Assembly (NCBI GenBank): GCA_049513695.1
Contig: JBEKVW010000061.1
Coordinates: 1 to 12,575 of the forward strand
Length of the DNA: 12,575 nt
Direction of reading: 5' to 3'
From: UBA1162 sp049513695
GTDB lineage: Bacteria; Chloroflexota; Dehalococcoidia; GIF9; UBA5629
Below are positions 1 to 6,330 of this stretch, piece after piece; the first letter of the stretch is position 1, and each line of letters opens with the position of its first letter. The notes below the pieces were generated by a model. The model had not been told where the DNA came from. It saw only the letters and a program-made list of their open reading frames with translations, and searched no databases. Made by a program: the position numbers and the translations under genes.

Positions 1-814
1 ACAAAAGCTCCAGGTCACCATCCGTAAACGGGTTGCGTGAGGTGATCTTGCTGCAGTTGATAACACCGATTACCTTTTTCTTTAACAATAAGGGCACGCA
101 GAGTGAAGAAACGATCTCAGGATTGCCGCTGAATTTAAGCTGCTTGGCTTCACCGTTGAGCAGGATGGCACGGCCTGTCTCTACAACGGACCAGGCTATG
201 CTGTCATCCGAGATATCTTCGCCCTTGCCGATCAATTCACCGGGCAGGCCGATGGCCGCCCTGATGGTCAACTGCTGGGTGAACTCATCCAGCAGCATCA
301 GTGACACCCGGTCGGCCCTTGTCTCAATGCATACCAGGTTAACAATCCTGGGGAATATCTTATCAGCATCCAGTTCCGATACCAGAGATTTATTCAGCTC
401 AAATAAAGGTAATAATGTTTTTAACCGCATATTCTCTTTGGCCAGCCGGCTGTGCTGCAACACCTCTTCAACCACTTTCTTCAGGTTCTTTTCATCCACG
501 GGTTTTTCCAGGATGGCCTGTGCACCCGCCTGGAAAGCCTTTATAAGAATATCGGGCGAATCGTTCTGGGTCATCACTATTACGCCGATTTCAGGGCTGA
601 GAAAACGAGCCTTGTGTAAAACTTCCAGGGCGTTGTCCTCCTGAATGGCCAGATTGAAGATCAGTACGTCAATGTTTTTTCGCTGGATAATGGAAAGGGC
701 TTCTGAACAGGACTCAGATTTAATTACTGTGAAACCGCTGTTGGTTAATGCGTTTTTAACCGCTCCTGCTGTCGTACGATCGTCATCAACCAGCAGAATG
801 CTCTCTTTATACAT
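1..814 (-). CDS. Receiver-GAF protein with Asn at the phosphoacceptor site (partial, 3' end beyond window)
   Basis: This reading frame is open from an ATG at 814 to the left edge, giving 271 visible residues. Residues 1-120 form a CheY-like receiver: the strand-1 acidic cluster is D10-D11-D12, the switch Thr is T82 and the conserved Lys-Pro is K104-P105. At the position of CheY Asp57 it has N54 (context IFNLAI), so ordinary Asp phosphorylation looks impossible. Residues from about 125 to the edge look like a GAF domain, a small-molecule or protein-binding sensor fold; typical segments are RADRVSLMLLDE and VPLLLKKKVIGVIN. I see no signal peptide or membrane segment. The start is supported by AAAGGA 5 nt upstream. 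It lies 58 bp after the zinc-ribbon gene on the same strand, so it is probably the next gene of the operon. The missing C-terminus could hold an output domain such as a kinase, cyclase or another GAF; the window does not show it. Confidence 0.85.
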   Translation of the reverse strand, partial: MYKESILLVDDDRTTAGAVKNALTNSGFTVIKSESCSEALSIIQRKNIDVLIFNLAIQEDNALEVLHKARFLSPEIGVIVMTQNDSPDILIKAFQAGAQAILEKPVDEKNLKKVVEEVLQHSRLAKENMRLKTLLPLFELNKSLVSELDADKIFPRIVNLVCIETRADRVSLMLLDEFTQQLTIRAAIGLPGELIGKGEDISDDSIAWSVVETGRAILLNGEAKQLKFSGNPEIVSSLCVPLLLKKKVIGVINCSKITSRNPFTDGDLELL

Positions 815-872
815 TTCAATCCTTTAAGATTAATCCCCGGTATACCTCTTTAATATATACTTATAATTTATA

Positions 873-1448
873 CTATTTCTTCTTCGGCCACCAGCCCCAC
901 CAGTTTTCCTGACCACATTTAGTACACTTGACCTTCATAGCGACAACCCCAACGGAACCACATGAGCCGCACTTGAAGATCTTACTGATGTTATAGCCGG
1001 CTGTCCCCCTCAAACCCTCTGAAATTACTTCCACCTGGCTGCTAACATTCTGAATCTGCTGTACGGCAGCTTTAAAGGCAGCCGGGTTGACCTGGGCTGA
1101 AGGATTATTACTACTGTTATCAAGCTTGCTAATCATTATTTCAAGCTTGGCAATGCGATTTACGATCTCAGCCATCCTTTCCTGCAATGCGTTAATATCA
1201 CCGGCTGCTATACATTCATCGTGACCGTGGCTGTGGCCGCCACCCAGAGTCGGCTCTTCCACGTTCCTGGGGCTCGGCGCCGCACTCACTTTCTGGACGT
1301 TTTGCACCGGCGGCGCAGCGGGTTTCGGTTTGACTTCCGCTGTGGTACTGGCTGCGACTCTATGGACTGACGCCGGCTTATTGGCAACGCTCTTGGTCAC
1401 CATTGAATCGATTTCATCCTGCGTCAGCATTTTACTCGTATCGTCCAT
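873..1448 (-). CDS. Small zinc-ribbon protein with a FliM/FliN-like N-terminal peptide
   Basis: This 191-residue protein belongs to no family I can name. Residues 8-17 (LTQDEIDSMV) closely match the LSQxEIDALL peptide at the N-terminus of the flagellar switch proteins FliM, FliN and FliY, which in FliM is the CheY-P docking site. A Pro/Ala/Val-rich, probably disordered linker follows (about 25-68), then a His-rich patch (GGGHSHGHDEC, 69-79). Next come an amphipathic, likely coiled-coil helix (about 84-110) and a second helix (about 123-146). The C-terminus is a four-Cys zinc ribbon (C160, C163, C175, C178) and a Trp/Lys-rich tail (WWGWWPKKK). No switch-protein middle or C-terminal domain is present, so it is not FliM or FliN. 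The ATG start has AAGGTG about 6 nt upstream. It lies 34 bp after the second HD-GYP-like gene. Inferred role: an adaptor that docks on CheY-P or another receiver in this operon. Confidence 0.85.
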   Translation of the reverse strand: MDDTSKMLTQDEIDSMVTKSVANKPASVHRVAASTTAEVKPKPAAPPVQNVQKVSAAPSPRNVEEPTLGGGHSHGHDECIAAGDINALQERMAEIVNRIAKLEIMISKLDNSSNNPSAQVNPAAFKAAVQQIQNVSSQVEVISEGLRGTAGYNISKIFKCGSCGSVGVVAMKVKCTKCGQENWWGWWPKKK

Positions 1449-1482
1449 GGCACACCTTCTATTTTAAGTTCCTGTCATTCAA

Positions 1483-2667
1483 CTAATACTCGTTTAATTC
1501 GCTAATCAATATATTCTTTTTACTATCTTTCGTCAGGTCGATATCACGTTTAATATCCTTATGGCCAGGCCTTTCATTACATTCCAGCTCGCAGCCCGTG
1601 CATATGTCGGGTATCTCTTCCACCGGCTCTTTGGATGCCGTGCTAATGATGCGGATAATAGGCCTTTTTAGACATTCAGGATTGGATTTGCTTACTATGC
1701 CCATTCGACCGTCATTAAGTTTCACCATTGCGCCTGTCGGGTAAACCGGTACTGTTTTAGCAAATACCCTGACCAGATCAGGATCGAATAGCTCGCTGCT
1801 GTAAGCAAAAATATATTCTATGGCATCCTGCGAAGATACAATGCTGTGCTCAATGGCAAAAGCGGGGAGGAATTCCTCGCGGTGGGGCCGCTTCGAAGCA
1901 AGCGCAAAGCCTACATCGGTTATTCCGAGTATCCGCGCCGGGAGGCATATTTCCGTACCTCTTAAACCGAACGGGTATCCGCTGCCATTCCATCTTTCGT
2001 GATGCTGCAATATGATATTGGCGGTTTCCGGCCCGATCTCGGTATATCGGGCCATGATCTGCGACCCATACACCGGGTGCCTCTGCACCGCTTTCATCTC
2101 CGCATTATTCAAATACCCCGGTTTCTCCAGGATGCCCTGAGGCAAAAGCACATAACCTACGTTCTGAAAAAGGGAGGCCATCCCTACCTGTTTTACCTCA
2201 CGTTTACTCATGCCGCTGGCCTTACCTATCAGCATAGAAAGAGCCGCAACCTTCACCGGGTGCACATAATTATAATCACGCAAGGAAAAACATCCGGCTA
2301 TGGAAGCGTCGCCCTTCTTTTCAGAAAGGAGTGATTCCATCAGCTCATCCATCAGGTTGTTCATCAGCACCAGGTCAATGGGCTGCTGGTTCCTGCCCGT
2401 CAACATCGTCCGGCATTCAATCAATGCTCTGCGCAACGATTTGGATATTGCTCCTTCCAACTGTGGGGGCACAAAAGAAGCAGGCTGGATATCTTCGGTT
2501 TTACCATTGATGATAAATAGCTCGCCCACGCCTATATCATCAATTTGGGCAATATCACGGACGTCGAGCACCGTCCCCTTCTGCAAAACGATATCGCCCC
2601 AATTGTCACAGATCGGGGACGCCAACTCCATGCCCGGCCTGGCATAAATTGCCGATATACGCTGCAT
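1483..2667 (-). CDS. Degenerate HD-GYP-like protein, copy 2 (with C-terminal Cys tail)
   Basis: HD-GYP proteins normally hydrolyse cyclic di-GMP at a di- or tri-metal site. This 394-residue protein has the usual layout: an N-terminal module (1-70, with DIVLQKGTVL and GVGELFI), an HD-GYP core (about 125-300) and the YPTGAMVKLNDGRMGIV segment typical of the family's C-terminal extension. In the core H136, H197, H222-H223, G230-Y231-P232 and D251 are kept, but the HD-x-GK signature is Q168-N169-V-G-Y172, so the central metal-binding His-Asp pair is missing. It is therefore more likely a cyclic di-GMP or protein sensor than a phosphodiesterase. It is a tandem paralogue of the gene just upstream, with the same residue numbering through the core. 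Unlike that copy it ends in a tail with C356, C359, C363 and H369, which could bind a metal. The ATG at 2667 follows a GGAAGG-like site at longer than usual spacing. Confidence 0.88.
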   Translation of the reverse strand: MQRISAIYARPGMELASPICDNWGDIVLQKGTVLDVRDIAQIDDIGVGELFIINGKTEDIQPASFVPPQLEGAISKSLRRALIECRTMLTGRNQQPIDLVLMNNLMDELMESLLSEKKGDASIAGCFSLRDYNYVHPVKVAALSMLIGKASGMSKREVKQVGMASLFQNVGYVLLPQGILEKPGYLNNAEMKAVQRHPVYGSQIMARYTEIGPETANIILQHHERWNGSGYPFGLRGTEICLPARILGITDVGFALASKRPHREEFLPAFAIEHSIVSSQDAIEYIFAYSSELFDPDLVRVFAKTVPVYPTGAMVKLNDGRMGIVSKSNPECLKRPIIRIISTASKEPVEEIPDICTGCELECNERPGHKDIKRDIDLTKDSKKNILISELNEY

Positions 2668-2703
2668 TTATTTAATACCTTCCAGTGCTAATTTCAGTCA
2701 GCT

Positions 2704-3858
2704 TCAATACTCCATCACCTGCACGATCAGTTTTCTCTGATGCTCGGCATCGGCCAGGTTATAATCGTAAGTCTTGTCCAGTTCCCTCAGGTTACTATCG
2801 TAGCAAATGCGGACCTTGGGCCTTGAAAAATAGCCGCAGTTGGCGCTAGAAACAATGCCAACCTCGCCCGTATTAAGCTTAACCATGATGCCCGAAGGAT
2901 AAGTAGGTAATTGCTGGGTGAAAATCTTGACCAGATCGGGGTCGAATAGCTCGCCACTATAGGCCACGATGAATTCCATGGCCTGATGAGGTCTGAGGAA
3001 ATCTGCATCGCTGAAATCACCTGAAAAGGCGTTAACAAATTCCTGCGCCTCCTTGGGCAATATGCAGCCGCGATGCGGCCTTTTGGATACGAGCGCAACG
3101 ATGCTGTCGGTGATGCCCAGTATGCGGGCCCCGTGACAGATACTTCTGCCCCTTAACCTCTGGGGGTAGCCGCTGCCATTCCAGCGTTCATGGTGTTGCT
3201 GGATTATCAGGGCCGTCTCTTGAGAAGCCTGCCCATAGCGTTTTACTATCTCAGCACCGTAGGAAGGGTGCTTCTGTATCGTCTGCGTTTCGGCTTCGTC
3301 CAGGGGCCCCTCTTTATCAACCAGTCCCTCCGGCAAGGCGGCATAGCCGATGTTCTGCAGAAGGGTAGCCATGCCTAGATTTATAAGCTCGGTCTGCCCC
3401 ATTCCGGCAGCCTTGCCCATCAGCAAAGAAAGGCTGGTTACCTTTACGGGATGCACGAAATCATAGTCTTTCATAGAATGGCAACCAACTACTACCGGTT
3501 CACCCATAGCCGCCGGGAACAGCTGCTGCACCATCTCAAAAACACCCTGCCGGATTGCTGAAAGGTCTATCATCTGTGCCTTGCCTGTACCGATAATATG
3601 TTGAGCTTTATGCAGTACCTGCCTTAAAGATCCGGCAAGAGAGCCTTCCAGTTCGGGCGTTATCAGCGGCCAGGCCACTACATCATCCACCCGTTTATCC
3701 ATAATAAAGAGCTCACCCACTCCCAGTTCCCCCAGGTTTTCCACCTGTGCGGATGAGAGCTTGGTCCCCTCCTTTAAGAGCAGTTTGCCGAAGCAGTCAT
3801 ATAATGCCCGGCCCAGGAACATAGTTGGTTTAGCGTATTTAGCAGAAATCCTTCTCAT
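2704..3858 (-). CDS. Degenerate HD-GYP-like protein, copy 1
   Basis: This 384-residue HD-GYP homologue comes first of the tandem pair. The N-terminal module (1-70) carries the family's KLLLKEGTKLS and GVGELFI segments. The core (about 125-300) has H136, H197, H222-H223 and the GSGYP loop (228-232), followed by D251 and KRPHRG. The defining HD-x-GK motif reads Q168-N169-I-G-Y172, so the HD pair that ligates the catalytic metals is lost. The segment YPSGIMVKLNTGEVGIV near the C-terminus matches the usual HD-GYP extension. Compared with copy 2 it has about 11 extra residues between KRPHRG and ELFDPDLV, and no Cys-rich tail. There is no membrane segment, so it should be cytoplasmic. The ATG start has GGAAGG just upstream, and the gene lies 27 bp after cheR. 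Loss of cyclic di-GMP hydrolysis is inferred from the substitutions; ligand binding may remain. Confidence 0.88.
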   Translation of the reverse strand: MRRISAKYAKPTMFLGRALYDCFGKLLLKEGTKLSSAQVENLGELGVGELFIMDKRVDDVVAWPLITPELEGSLAGSLRQVLHKAQHIIGTGKAQMIDLSAIRQGVFEMVQQLFPAAMGEPVVVGCHSMKDYDFVHPVKVTSLSLLMGKAAGMGQTELINLGMATLLQNIGYAALPEGLVDKEGPLDEAETQTIQKHPSYGAEIVKRYGQASQETALIIQQHHERWNGSGYPQRLRGRSICHGARILGITDSIVALVSKRPHRGCILPKEAQEFVNAFSGDFSDADFLRPHQAMEFIVAYSGELFDPDLVKIFTQQLPTYPSGIMVKLNTGEVGIVSSANCGYFSRPKVRICYDSNLRELDKTYDYNLADAEHQRKLIVQVMEY

Positions 3859-3885
3859 TTTTTACCTTCCATAAGTATTCTCAAT

Positions 3886-4689
3886 TTAAACTTTCGCCAA
3901 AGACGCGGAGTTTTTCTTCTGATAAAAGCACGACCCGAATTTACCGAACCCTAATTTGGTGGCGTCGATCATAAATTCGGTGGCACCCACAAAAAGTACG
4001 CCATCCTCCCTTAATGACTCAAAAAACCTCTGATTGAGCTTTTCCTTAGCTTCCTCGGTAAAATAAATAGTCACGTTGCGGCAGGCGATCAGGTCAAAAC
4101 CGGTCTCGAATTTATCTGCCAGCAGATTGTGACGTTTGAAATGCGCTTTCTCTCTGATTTCTTTCTTCACCCAGTAATCACCGTTATCCAGCGTGAAATA
4201 CTTGGAGACCAGATGTTTGGGGACATTTTTTATCAGATCATCCCTGTATGGCCCTCCCGCCGCCGCCCTTGCCAGGCTGAGTTCATCCATATCCGTCCCC
4301 AGTATCCTGTAATTCACTTTTTTACGATTCTCGCACAGCAGCATGGCAATGGAGTATACTTCGGCTCCATTGGAACATCCTGCGCTCCATATGTTGACGT
4401 AGTCCTTTTTTCCCAATAACACCGGCAATATATTGTTCTCAAGTTCCTGGAATACAGTGGCATCGCGGCAAAATTCGGTCACGTTTATGGTGATAAAATC
4501 GCATAGTTTTTTCAAACTGGCTTCGTCCTGCTCTATGGTACGACAGTAATGGACAACATCTTTTTCATTAGTATTCTCAATAAAGGCGGACAGCCGCCGG
4601 CGCATTTGCTGGCTTTTGTAGCTTTCCAGATCGATGCCGGTTATAGTCAGAACTTTCTTTTTGAGAAATAAATATTCCTGATCAGTCAT
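3886..4689 (-). CDS. cheR: CheR, chemoreceptor glutamate methyltransferase
   Basis: CheR transfers methyl groups from S-adenosylmethionine to glutamates on chemoreceptors and so sets adaptation together with CheB. The 267-residue length is normal for a single-domain CheR. An N-terminal helical domain (about 1-70) includes the basic MRRRLSAFI segment that in the family contacts receptors. The methyltransferase fold follows, with INVTEFCRD, the SAM-binding WSAGCSNGAEVYSIAM (usually GCSxGEEPYS, so slightly diverged), LGTDMDELSL, LIACRNVTIYF and a final LFVGATEFM. There is no C-terminal NWETF-binding insertion that I recognise, and neither receptor in this operon carries such a tail. The ATG lies 3 bp after the cheB stop (TAA ATT ATG), so translation is probably coupled. 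Confidence 0.96.
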   Translation of the reverse strand: MTDQEYLFLKKKVLTITGIDLESYKSQQMRRRLSAFIENTNEKDVVHYCRTIEQDEASLKKLCDFITINVTEFCRDATVFQELENNILPVLLGKKDYVNIWSAGCSNGAEVYSIAMLLCENRKKVNYRILGTDMDELSLARAAAGGPYRDDLIKNVPKHLVSKYFTLDNGDYWVKKEIREKAHFKRHNLLADKFETGFDLIACRNVTIYFTEEAKEKLNQRFFESLREDGVLFVGATEFMIDATKLGFGKFGSCFYQKKNSASLAKV

Positions 4690-4692
4690 AAT

Positions 4693-5790
4693 TTAAATTC
4701 TCACCATAGATTCACTGGGTTTGCGGCAAGCCTCGGTTATTTCGTAGACTATCCTGTTTAAAGGCACAACTTTATCCACCAGCCCGGCCTCAACCACGCT
4801 CCTCGGCATGCCATAGACCACGCAGGTTGATTCGTCCTCGGACAGGATCATCCCACCTCCTGCCTTTATCATTGCGGCGCCATCGGTGCCGTCGGACCCC
4901 ATCCCGGTCAATATAACTCCCAGGCAACGCGATCCATATGCTTTGGAAGCTGATTCCATAGTCACATCCACAGCAGGGCGCAGCCCGCAGCGCGGCTTAT
5001 CCTGGTTAAGGCTTATCTGGCCGTTCGCTTTCATCACCATGTGAAATCCGCCCGGCGCAAGCAGGGCCTGTCCCTGTGAAACCCTGTCTCCCACCTCCGC
5101 TTCCTTCACATGAATTTGGCTTATTTCATCAAGCCTTTCGGCTATAGATTTCGTAAATTTGGGCGGCATATGCTGTACTATCAATACTGCCGCCGGTAAA
5201 TCGGCCGGTAAATTGGGAACGACCTCGTATAGTGCACGGGGGCCACCCGTCGAGCTACCGATGATTACTACCCTATTCAACTTTCCCTGCCCGGAGGGGT
5301 TGTTAGCCGGTAATTTTTTCTTGCTCCTCTGAAGGTCTGCAACTATTCTCTGAAGCCTAGAAGTAACTTTAGCCATGTCGATCTTAGACGCCTGCTTGAT
5401 TTTCTGAACCAGTTCCACATCCGATTCCAGCGAGCCCGCCGGGTTAATCAGCGATGGTTTCAGGAAGAAGTCCACTGCTCCGATTTCGAGTGCTCTGACA
5501 GTAACATCGGCCCCTTCGGCGGTCAGGTTGCTCAACATGACCACTGGAGTGGGATATTCGGCCATTATACGTTGCAGCGCAGTTACGCCATCCAGCTTGG
5601 GCATTTCCACGTCGAGCGTGACAACATCCGGCTTTAGCACCTTGATTTTCTCGATTGCGTCAAGGCCATCACGGGCCGTACCCGCAATTTCTATTTGCGT
5701 GTCGTCAGCCAGATGTTTGGCAATCATAATTCTGGCAAAAGCCGAATCGTCGACAATCAATACCCTGACACGTTTATCAGTATCTATCAT
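4693..5790 (-). CDS. cheB: CheB, receptor methylesterase/glutamine deamidase response regulator
   Basis: CheB removes methyl groups from receptor glutamates when its receiver is phosphorylated by CheA. In this 365-residue protein the receiver (about 8-125) is canonical: D14-D15, phosphoacceptor D60 in TLDVEMP and K111-P112. A linker of about 45 residues, rich in basic residues, leads to the methylesterase domain (about 172-355). Its catalytic triad is visible: S180 in GSSTGG, H207 in VQHMP and D300 in GMGSDG. The LRPAVDV segment (270-276) and the GMPRSVVEAG end are also typical. The start ATG follows GAGAGGG at about 10 nt. It lies 37 bp after cheY and immediately before cheR, so the adaptation enzymes sit next to the receptors they act on. 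The gene is intact and ordinary. Confidence 0.97.
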   Translation of the reverse strand: MIDTDKRVRVLIVDDSAFARIMIAKHLADDTQIEIAGTARDGLDAIEKIKVLKPDVVTLDVEMPKLDGVTALQRIMAEYPTPVVMLSNLTAEGADVTVRALEIGAVDFFLKPSLINPAGSLESDVELVQKIKQASKIDMAKVTSRLQRIVADLQRSKKKLPANNPSGQGKLNRVVIIGSSTGGPRALYEVVPNLPADLPAAVLIVQHMPPKFTKSIAERLDEISQIHVKEAEVGDRVSQGQALLAPGGFHMVMKANGQISLNQDKPRCGLRPAVDVTMESASKAYGSRCLGVILTGMGSDGTDGAAMIKAGGGMILSEDESTCVVYGMPRSVVEAGLVDKVVPLNRIVYEITEACRKPSESMVRI

Positions 5791-5827
5791 GTTTCAGTTC
5801 CCTCTCCGCCCTAAGGCAGCCATTCTC

Positions 5828-6184
5828 TTAACTGATCATTTTTTTTACAGCCGCCAGGACGCGGTCTGCATCAAAAGGCTTGACTACGAAATCTTTGGCG
5901 CCCGTCTTGAGCGCCTCCATTACCATGGACTGCTGTCCCATAGCCGTCACCATGGCAACCCTGGCCCCGGGGTCCATTTTCATCAGCTCTTTCAATGTAG
6001 ACAGACCGTCCATGTTCGGCATCGTGATGTCCAGCAGTACACCATCGGGTTTGTTTTCCTTATACTTTTCAATGGCTTCTGCACCATCCGCCGCTTCGGC
6101 AACCTCAAATCCGTTGTCGGCAAGCAGCTTCGTACATCTCATGCGCATAAACGCCGCGTCGTCTACTACCAGTATCTTCGCCAA
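5828..6184 (-). CDS. cheY: CheY, single-domain response regulator
   Basis: CheY takes phosphate from CheA and carries the signal to the output machinery. The 118 residues form one receiver domain with every functional position present: D8-D9 for Mg2+, D52 as phosphoacceptor (LLDITMPNMDG), switch residue T80 and K102-P103. No DNA-binding or enzyme domain follows. The start is a TTG, chosen because AAGGAGG lies exactly 6 nt upstream and the protein then begins MAKILVVDD as CheY proteins usually do. No flagellar switch gene is in the window, so its target is not certain. The nearby zinc-ribbon protein carries a FliM-like CheY-docking peptide and is the best local candidate. Confidence 0.96.
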   Translation of the reverse strand: MAKILVVDDAAFMRMRCTKLLADNGFEVAEAADGAEAIEKYKENKPDGVLLDITMPNMDGLSTLKELMKMDPGARVAMVTAMGQQSMVMEALKTGAKDFVVKPFDADRVLAAVKKMIS

Positions 6185-6190
6185 GATTTA

Positions 6191-6197
6191 CCTCCTT
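6191..6197 (-). promoter_or_regulatory. Strong ribosome binding site fixing the TTG start of cheY
   Basis: Read on the minus strand this is AAGGAGG, a perfect match to the anti-Shine-Dalgarno core, 6 nt before the TTG at 6184. No ATG lies at a suitable distance, so this site decides the start codon. Confidence 0.85.
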
Positions 6198-6217
6198 CAA
6201 TGTGTTCGTTAGGACTT

Positions 6218-6243
6218 AACCACGGGCTTCCGCCCGGGCGGTT
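6218..6243 (-). other. GC-rich hairpin in the gap between the second receptor gene and cheY
   Basis: On the minus strand AACCGC (6243-6238) can pair with GTGGTT (6223-6218, one G-T pair), enclosing GGGC-GGAA-GCCC with a GNRA-type tetraloop; a CC bulge separates the two stems. The core also contains the perfect 12-bp palindrome CCGCCCGGGCGG at 6230-6241. No T-run follows, so it is not a standard intrinsic terminator. It lies in the 146-bp gap 6185-6330, the longest in the window, which otherwise shows only the cheY ribosome binding site. It could be an mRNA-processing or stabilising element, or an attenuator between receptor and downstream genes. Confidence 0.5.
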
Positions 6244-6330
6244 GTCGAATCTATTCTCCTGTTTATAAATTTTCACAATCATGCCTTATTTCCACAAGTG
6301 GTAAAGGTTTATTTTTGTTGAGCCAATAAG

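Noticed and set aside
33..827. Plus-strand frames at the left edge (33-644 and 645-827)
   Set aside because: The minus strand encodes a clear receiver-GAF protein here, so the plus frames are antisense shadows.
815..872. AT-rich stretch before the receiver-GAF gene as a promoter
   Set aside because: TATA-like hexamers are present, but no -35 box at the right distance is visible; AT-richness alone is not enough.
6218..6243. Intrinsic terminator after the second receptor gene
   Set aside because: The hairpin is good, but it is followed by mixed sequence instead of a T-run, and cheY continues the operon.
5528..6268. 246-codon plus-strand frame across cheB, cheY and the gap
   Set aside because: It is opposite two canonical Che genes and shows no domain.
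6166..6282. 38-codon minus-strand frame in the gap before cheY
   Set aside because: It runs into cheY in another frame, its ATG has a purine run almost directly against it, and the translation has no recognisable feature.
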